Positions 57,201 to 64,000 of a DNA stretch of 64,000 bases are shown piece by piece. The first letter of the stretch is position 1. Each line of letters starts with the position of its first letter. The notes below the pieces were generated by a model. The model made no database searches, had not been told where the DNA came from, and saw nothing but the letters and a program-made list of their open reading frames with translations. A program made the position numbers and the translations under genes. Location of the stretch: contig CM119263.1 of NCBI GenBank assembly GCA_051294375.1, positions 17,942,628 through 18,006,627 of the forward strand, read 5' to 3'. Source of the stretch: Paraspadella gotoi (lineage: Eukaryota; Chaetognatha).

Positions 57201-60200
57201 GGTTGCATTTCTTTGACGAGTTATTTGACTCTCGGCGGCGGCACCCCCTGCCGCTCTTCCTTGGAGGATGTCGCCCGCGTGTCGGTGCAGGAGTCGCCGA
57301 CTTTGAAGGTGTTGACGACGCAAATGGGCCTCGACTTAATGTCGGATACTTCCGTCGGGAGTGGCGAAGAAAAAGCCGCGAGTGAAATCGATAATCTTCG
57401 CTGCGATCACAACGACAACAACAGCAACGAACGCGACGCCCATAAAAACTCGAAAAGCAATAACAAAAATAACTCCAACGAATTGTATCAATATTACTAC
57501 ATGCAAGAGAATAACGGAATTCATCGCAGCCACTCGTCAGAATCGCAGAACCAGTTCTGCGAAATCTGTTTCAACAATGATTCTCGTCGACGGTTGTCTT
57601 CGTCGACCAAGACGAAGACCCCGACGAGGAGAACGACGACGACACTGACGGTCGATTCGGCGCTCACTTCGGCAAACATCAACAGAGTTCCCTCCGTCGT
57701 TGTGGTGGACCAGCCGGTGGTAAGTTCCTTTTGAAAGAACCGTGAACAATCGGAAAACTATTTGTATTTGGATGTTATTGTTAAATACTTTGTTTTTGGT
57801 CGATAGATGAATCGTGGGACTAAAAGATTTAGGAGACAAGAAAAAAGAAAGCATAATTTTACTTTCGCCGACTGGGGTTAAAGGGTGGTTTAAAATGAAG
57901 GGTTATTTAAAAGTGGTTTAAGAGTAGTTTAGGGTTAGGGTTAAGCTTTAATTTAAGGGTGTTTATAGTTAAGATAATTATACAAAATTGTTTTATTTTT
58001 TTAATATATTTTTCAAAATTATTTTTATTTATAAAAATCTAAAATCCCAGTCGGCGACACTTTCGAAAATTGTACCTTCGATATTTCGAAATTGTACTGT
58101 CGCCGAAAGTACAATTTTACCGAAAAGAAAATTTGATTGCGATTTTTCGAAACTTTAATTTCGAAATTGTACTTTCGCCGAAAGTACAATTTTACCGAAA
58201 AGAAAATTTGATTGCGATTTTGCGAAACTTTAATTGATGCCTCGATTAATTGTAACTGTTTACATAACATGTGCCCCTAGGAAGAGGAGGAGGCAGAGGA
58301 GGCAGAGGAAGAGGAGCCGTTAATCTCCAACGCGGCAATCGTCCGTCTCGTCGCCATCTACGACGACTACGCCTTTCATGGCGAAGAGTTTTTGGCTACA
58401 GTGTTCGACGCTTATCCGGATTTACATGTTGATCAGAATTGATGAATAAAGAAGCAAATGGGCATTGACGGAACCACGTCTCTTTCTCTCCTCCAGTGGT
58501 GTATCTTGACGAATCCCACGATGAACGAAGAGTTCCCGATGATCAGCAACTTTCTGCGCGCGACGCCGAAACCTCACACCGTCCTCAATCAAGACCTTTA
58601 TGTCTTTCATCGGGACGGCCTCATAAGGAACTTGAGGGTCAGGCCTTTCGTCGAGGACGACTTGGAAGGTTGGACGGTATCATTTATCAGATTATTTATC
58701 ACATTATTATTGATTTATCAATTATCATGCCCTTTCTCCTTCTCTTTCCGACAGAGTTGCCTCGCTTCATCTCCTCTCTTCCCAAAGCACGCGTCGTTTT
58801 CAAATGCTATTCTCAATTTCTTTCGACGGGGTGTTGGGTGCGTTCCAAGGCGCAGCTCCACGCATTCGTCGCCCATGTGGAGGGTAACATCGCCGGATTC
58901 GCCCTTTTGGCCGAGGAAGTTAACGCTGAGTGGCTTAAGGTCGGGTGGTTTGTGATGATCAAAAAGCAATGTGGCAGGATACCCCGATTCTTCCTTAACC
59001 CTTCGACAAGTTAGGCACAGTACGACGTTGAAGCGCATGCGGACGTCAACTTTTACCCAGCGTCGGAGCAGCTTCAACTCATCCATCACGTGATGGTGCC
59101 GCAGTTCAAACACTTAGCCGCTTTCTTCATGAAGGCAAGAAAACGGTCGTGGAAGTAATAACAAATGGTTGCGGAGTGCTTGGTTTCGTCATTGTAACAT
59201 CGAGTCAGTTGTGGACCCAAGATTAAAATCGCGGGAGATTCTTTTCGACCTTTTTTCTCAGGAAGTGATGCGCCTCACCGGAGCCGGCCTTCTCAACTAC
59301 CGCATCTACCCGCCTTACCACGAGGCTAGATTCCAGACTCTCTCAACTCTGCTCGATGCTTTCCGTCCGGCGAAACCTCGTCGGCAGATCGTCTATCCCG
59401 AGACGATGCCGAAGGAGAATCTTCCGCGGGAGACTCTGATGAGATGCCACGCCCCTTTCGCTTTGGCCGTTTTGCCAAGGAGACTGGTAAAAGAAAGAGA
59501 GAAAAAGAGAAAGAAAGAAAGAGAGAGAAAGAAAGAAAGAGAGAGAGAGAAATAACGAGAGAGAAATAAAGAAAGATAACGCTTACCCTTCCTTTCCCTA
59601 AAGGTGTTTGAGCCTCGCCTGACCCAAACTGCCAAGATCGTGGTCGTGGGCGCATCCACCGTTGCCGTGTCTTTCTTAGAATCGTTCATCTTCCAGCCTC
59701 ATCTCCGATTCAACAACATGAAGCTCGTATCCAGAAATGGATTTCCTGGGGCCGGGGTGATGCCTCACCCATGGCAAGATAACATCGTCAACACGGACAG
59801 GTTCCGTATATTTTATTCCTTCATTTATTGTTTTGTTTTGTTGTTTTCTATTGCAGATTCTCCCAACAGGTCGTACACTCATGACGATTTGGCGCGAATC
59901 TCTATGAGAAGTTGGGTAAGCGAGGTCAAGGGAAAGGTCACCGGGATCGATAGGGTCAAGAAGATGCTGATCGTGGACGGGGCTTTCGAAGTCCCTTTCG
60001 ATTTCTTGGTCTTGGCAACGGGAGAGCAGTATCAGGTTGGGGCAAGCTACCAGGGATAACTTTTTAAAAAATGAAAACTAGTAATTAGGTCCTGTTTACC
60101 TAATTACTCTGGCAGACGCCGCTTCCCGATTGGACCGAGGTCGGCGTCACCAATCGAAACTTCGGTGTCCAACCAACGAATTTAGCTCTGATAGATGATC

Positions 60201-60267
60201 GATATGACGCCAGAAAGTGGCTGAGATATGCTCAGGAAGAGATGGCCAAGACACCAACTGGAAAGGT

Positions 60268-60339
<72 letters not shown>

Positions 60340-63221
60340 GTAAAAACACAGAAAAAAATCTTAAAAGTATAGTGATCTCGCCAGTTTTTACTATCAAAGA
60401 AAATTACTATAATCTAATTTGCATATTGCAGTAAATCATAATTAAATGGAAATTCAAACAAAAAATATTTGAATCGATATGAAACAAAGAAAATGGACAC
60501 ACATTTCAACTTCCTCACTGCCTCACTAATGAAACTCGATAACTAGATAGTTAAAAGCCGAAAAAATGGTGCAAGTTAAAAAATTATGTAAGTNNNNNNN
60601 NNNACATTTCCGACACCATCAAGTCGGCGATGGAAAGACGTGGCGTCAGAATTTTGAACGGCGTTATACTTTCTAATTGGCAGGTGAGCGAGTGCGCCGG
60701 AAAACGCGACGTCATTTTCTCTCTTTCGTTTCCTTATCTCTTTCCTCACTTTATCGTCCAGGTTAACGAATCGATGGGAAACGTGACGACGGCCAAGTTT
60801 CGTTTCCATGGAGATTCGGGTGACGGATGGGAAGCAATGGTGGGAGACATTTTGGTCATGTTCTCTTTCGCGGTCAAAGGTGAATTAGGGAAATGATGCT
60901 ATCGTTTGTACTTATTCATTGTTAGAAAATAGACTTTTTTCCAAAACGTAAGAGTTGTTCGAATGTCAATCTCTCTTTTTATTATTTTTCGCCCTTGTGA
61001 CCGAAAAAGGCAAAGACTTTGACATCTGCGGCGCCATAAACTCGGACAATCGTTTGAGGCTCGACGGTGCCCTCGTCATCGACGACGCCTTCAACGCCAA
61101 CGATGATTGCATTTGGGGCGCGGGGCCGCTCACCAAGTACAATCGGCGCTTCTACAGCGAAGAGTACACGCACAGAAACTGCAATTCCCGACAGGTCGAT
61201 TGACCGGAGGACAGATTATTTGGATTTATGGACTATGGAGTGATATTTTTTTTAAGTCAACGATTAACGGTTTCAGACCTTAAGAGTCATACTGTCGACG
61301 CAAATTATTCCCGATTCGATTACTAGAAATTAAATTGATCTCATTTTCCCGATTATTAGTTGCTCCGCGAGTACTCTATAAGTCACTTTTCGCTCGGTAT
61401 GTCTGTCCTTCGGTCTATCGCACTTCCGTTAAAAATGTATATAATTCGCCTACAGTTGGTTGCTCATTTGCTAAGACAGGAAAAAACCTCAAATCTAAGT
61501 GACTGCTAGCCCTACCTTCAGGAAATCATAAAACTAAGGAAAAAAAGATGGCATTTCGATGCAGTCATGTCATGTCATGTCATATCATATCATGTGATCA
61601 AAGGGAAATACACATGAAAATAAAGTCACTGTGGCGCAACACATTGGATGAACCGATCTTGATTCTTCTCTCAAAGCCAATTCTTCCGCCCATGTTGACA
61701 ATGAGATCCAAAACATCTCCTAACCGGGTTCAAGGTGGGCCGACGTCTCGCCAAGGAGGTCCTCAAATCCTTCGACGCTTCGCTGAGACAGAGAGAGAAG
61801 GACATCAAAGGGAGTTATGCTCGCGACGACCAAGACGAGGAACAGAGGGTAGAGCGTCGCTTTTAATAGAATTAGATTCTTTATTTTTAATTCCCTTTTC
61901 GTTCGATCTCTCGACAGATCATGCCCGTCGGTTTTCTCAAACCCGGAGTGGAGGAGCCGAGGATGGTCCCGTTGCTTCGCGATCCCAAGACTCACTACGG
62001 AATCCTTCCGGGTGAGAAAAAAAATTAAGGGTAAACGAAATAGTAAGAATAATATCTTTTTAAAATATTTTTATTTCTTCATACAGGCGATTTTCACTTC
62101 CTTCACGTCGCCGAAGAGATGGAAGAACATTTTCAACTTCAAGAGAAAAGAGAACTCCGACAGATTGGGAAACTGAGGCATAAGGTGTTTAATTTTCCAA
62201 TTTGGAATAATGATATTGAATTGACCTACTGCGGAAAGGATATGAAGGAAAATGTGTGTCGAATCGCTTCCCTCTTCAATGGTTTATTGGCACGCCGCCT
62301 CCCAGGTCCTGACGACTGGTTCCGCAAAGACTGGGAATCTCTTCCGCCTTCGATTCGACGAATTCGACAAAATCGCCTCCATCACCTGTTTCTCTCAGTC
62401 GCCCATTGAAGTTGACAACCTGGCGCAGCTACACGGACTGCATCAGGCGAGTCGAGATGTAGGAGTTGGTTTCTTGGAGACGATATTACAATATATTATT
62501 AGTGCTGGCTGTTCGGAGCAGAAGTTTATTTGACGGAACAAAAGGAAAATAGGGACTCACAACGCTTCCCGCACAACGTTTGACTTTCAGGCGATTATGA
62601 ACGACATCTTCCGTCGTTTCGACGCCGGCTTGGTCGACGATCTCTTCGAGTATTTTCGTCGCCCTGAAATGCTTCCCCTTTATCACGACAGGTGGCGAAA
62701 ACACAATTTACTTAATATAAATAAAATAAAACAAATATACGAGGACCAATGAATAAACTTCAGGAAAGAAATTAACCTCATGTCAGTCTCTTCACATCCC
62801 TTTTTTCATCATTGCCGGAAACTCGGCTTTTATACTTCATCCAGATTTTGCTCTCTTCGCGCGGACATGCGGCGTCTCTTTCGCGACTTCCGATGTCACG
62901 AGGGTGACACCCTCATCCAAAACGCGGTTTCTTTGTCTGACGCCATTCGAAGAGCCACGACGGAAGTATGCTTTATCACTACATTTAATCATTATTTGTT
63001 CCGGTCAATAAGACGATGAACCCTTCCCCCTTCCAAAGGCCCACATCCTCGGCGGAAAAAAATTGAACCCCTCGGATCTGCTCAAGATTCAGCAGCAGTT
63101 CGTCGAGGGAAAGATCAAGAGCATCTTGGAGGATCGCATCGTCGACTTTCTTCACTTCAACGCTAACCTTCTTCCGATGTTCGCCATGCCTGGAATGCCT
63201 TCCAGTCACACCACGCTTTAA
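53623..63221 (+). CDS. CFAP61: Cilia- and flagella-associated protein 61
   Basis: CFAP61 belongs to the calmodulin- and spoke-associated complex at the base of axonemal radial spokes and is needed for sperm flagella (family knowledge). Exons in phase: 53623-53817, 53944-54176, 54304-54492, 54621-54783, 55034-55237, 55316-55484, 57199-57719, 58281-58427, 58497-58668, 58755-58939, 59015-59134, 59262-59486, 59604-59800, 59870-60035, 60116-60265, gap, 60604-60683, 60762-60879, 61010-61194, 61735-61848, 61918-62011, 62087-62184, 62306-62446, 62591-62691, 62764-62781, 62845-62965 and 63039-63221: about 1,429 residues without the gap. Landmarks: TYGEHFLAELILNQNEDEK, HTVLNQDLYVFHRDGLI, RPRRQIVYP-like KPRRQIVYP, the Rossmann-type KIVVVGASTVAVSFLESF (near residue 855), FDFLVLATGEQYQ, GAGPLTKYNRRFYSEEYTH, TTGSAKTGNLFRL and FLHFNANLLPMFAMPGM. 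Exon 7 (521 nt) adds an Asn/Ser/Asp-rich insert. The first exon is tentative: it is Gly-rich and its antisense is also open. Human CFAP61 is about 1,240 residues. Confidence 0.95.
53829..53914. repeat. (GA)n microsatellite in CFAP61 intron 1
   Basis: Nearly pure GA run with a few GAAGA and GGAGA interruptions, inside the 126-nt intron before exon 2. Confidence 0.9.
54188..54257. repeat. (CT)n microsatellite in CFAP61 intron 2
   Basis: Pure CT run of about 70 nt in the 127-nt intron after exon 2. It is complementary to the GA run in intron 1. Confidence 0.95.
55485..57198. repeat. CFAP61 intron 6 built from short GTTGCGCCG elements
   Basis: Copies at about 55659-55830, 56520-56733 and 56738-57005, the last two adjacent and sharing GCGGCGCAACTAA ends. 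Shared phrases are GTTGCGCCGT, CACTGCATxGGAAT, CTTAGATTTGAGGTTTTT-like and AAAAGTGACTTA followed by GCGAGTACTCGCGG. The rest is AT-rich with no exon. Confidence 0.7.
57860..58062. repeat. Telomere-like block flanked by inverted CGCCGACTGGG
   Basis: CTTTCGCCGACTGGGG at 57865 and AAAATCCCAGTCGGCGAC at 58044 are inverted to each other. Between them lie GGGTGGTTTAAAATGAAGGG and TTTAGGGTTAGGGTTAAGC. This looks like a small element whose body is telomere-like. Confidence 0.6.
58086..58236. repeat. 75-bp tandem duplication with palindromes
   Basis: Two copies (58086-58160 and 58161-58236) each contain TTGTACTnTCGCCGAAAGTA and then GAAAAGAAAATTTGATTGCG. In the second copy TTGTACTTTCG and CGAAAGTACAA form an exact hairpin around one base. 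It lies in CFAP61 intron 7, directly after the telomere-like element. Confidence 0.85.
60269..60338. repeat. (GA)n microsatellite in CFAP61 intron 15
   Basis: Pure GA run of about 70 nt beginning right after the donor of the exon ending at 60265. Confidence 0.95.
60355..60593 (+). mobile_element. Array-bearing element, copy D, cut by the gap
   Basis: Begins ATCTTAAAAGTATAGTGATC and TCGCCAG, followed by the same lead-in as copy C (CATATTGCAGTAAATCAT, CACTGCCTCACTAATG, GCAAGTTAAAAAATTATG) and then N's exactly where the 17-bp array of copy C begins. Confidence 0.85.
60594..60603. other. Assembly gap (10 N) inside CFAP61
   Basis: The gap starts where a minisatellite array is expected and ends inside a coding exon. 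The residues between PTGK (before) and ISDTIKSAME (after) are about 50 short of the family, so at least one exon is missing from the assembly. Confidence 0.9.
61361..61651 (-). mobile_element. GTTGCGCCG-type short element, inverted copy
   Basis: Reads from GTTGCTCCGCGAGTACTC through CGCACTTCCGTTAAAAATG, AACCTCAAATCTAAGTGACTG, CTTCAGGAAATC and GATGCAGTCATGTCATG to GTGGCGCAACA. It lies in the CFAP61 intron before the exon at 61735. Confidence 0.7.
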
Positions 63222-64000
63222 CAGATGGGAGAAACACACCGAGAAGAAAGAAAAGTTTTTTCAGCAATTTTTTTTCTTATTAGCCCAGGTTTAATTTTGT
63301 CAAACGTCCAACTCTAACAGAAGATACCTTAGATTTCCAAGTGTATGTAGTTCGTTAAGTCGTAATCTTAATCAGTAATATCTATGTAACACTAGTTAAG
63401 ATTTTTAAGCAGAAAATAGTGTCAATGTAGCACTTTGTATCGAGTCAATATTATTTCTTTCACTGTGATAGCCAAAATAAATGTTGTTTCAATTTTAGCT
63501 GTGTCCTTTGCAATAAGTATTTTGAAAGCCCAAGTAGGAGAAATAAAATGACGTGAAAAGAAGAAGTATTAAGAAAAAGTGATGGCGAGAGAAAATGGGC
63601 ACCATAATCCCCTAAAAACTATAGGGGGGTATTTCTCTCACTCAAGCTTTACTATCTTTACTCCTTACTCTCCTTTGGCTTTGCTCCACTCTCTCCTTTG
63701 CTCTTCTCTTTTCCTGCTTCCTCGCATCCCTATTCTCTCCAAAGCCAGTATTTCATATTCCACTTAATTAATGACAAATGTCAGCAAAAAAAATAAATAA
63801 AAATACTCGCGTAGCAAAAAGCGAAAAAAGATGAGCAGGGCAGTTTTTTTTGGTTTTTTTTCGCGAGCGCGAAAGCAAGCTAAATGGAGGGGGAGTACAG
63901 GTACGAAAAGCGACAGGGTAATGGACCTCAAGGGCATGAGAGCGTGAAAATTCATGACTTCTTTATTCTCTGTTGTAGAAACATTAAAATATATATTATA
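63222..64000. other. CFAP61 3' UTR and flank
   Basis: Probable 3' untranslated region to about 63500, then AT-rich flank. The open frames on both strands are short and compositionally unlike the exons. No further gene was supported. Confidence 0.6.
63476..63481 (+). promoter_or_regulatory. Polyadenylation signal of CFAP61
   Basis: AATAAA about 255 nt past the CFAP61 stop codon, followed by a GT/T-rich stretch (TGTTGTTTCAATTTTAGCTG), the usual downstream context. Confidence 0.6.

Noticed and set aside
58718-59113. 131-codon minus-strand open frame
   Set aside because: Antisense of CFAP61 exons 10 and 11, which match the family on the plus strand.
62782-62844. Reading through this 63-nt segment as coding
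   Set aside because: It is open, but GTCAGT and CATCCAG splice signals bracket it and its removal keeps phase; retained only as an alternative.

Overview
This is an AT-rich, repeat-laden, intron-rich nuclear window from an invertebrate animal. A Headcase gene points to a metazoan, and a CFAP61 gene points to motile cilia or flagella. Telomere-like blocks are of the TTAGGG type rather than TTAGG. I cannot name the phylum. No tRNA, rRNA, CRISPR or bacterial-type feature was seen. Exon models were built by hand from homology, splice signals and reading-phase continuity, not by software.

Layout. (1) 2464-9339, minus strand: Headcase (HECA), ten exons in phase; the 3' end lies beyond the left edge. 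A same-orientation CCAAT-box cluster lies upstream of its start (9759-10086). (2) 13647-37417, plus strand: maspardin (SPG21), ten exons. Its 14-kb second intron holds a dead DIRS-type tyrosine-recombinase retroelement, minisatellite arrays and a hammerhead-bearing inverted repeat. A hAT transposon lies in intron 3 and another hammerhead element nearly fills intron 5. (3) 38.8-41.0 kb: a terminal-inverted-repeat element with a hAT-like MITE nested in it. (4) 41777-52784, plus strand: 18 phase-compatible exons of a protein I do not recognise, ending in histidine-rich modules, one per exon. Its first exon was not found. (5) 53623-63221, plus strand: CFAP61, a radial-spoke/CSC protein, about 26 exons. 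At least one exon appears lost in an assembly gap (60594-60603), and one or two introns are GC-AG.

The three recognised genes do unrelated jobs (growth control, endosomal trafficking, axoneme assembly), so the window is not a functional cluster. The two most unusual signals are (a) the histidine-rich modular gene and (b) a family of hammerhead-ribozyme motifs in Penelope-like-style inverted repeats scattered through introns, one ending about 10 nt from a splice acceptor. A third theme is a dispersed element family whose copies share one terminus but carry different tandem arrays.
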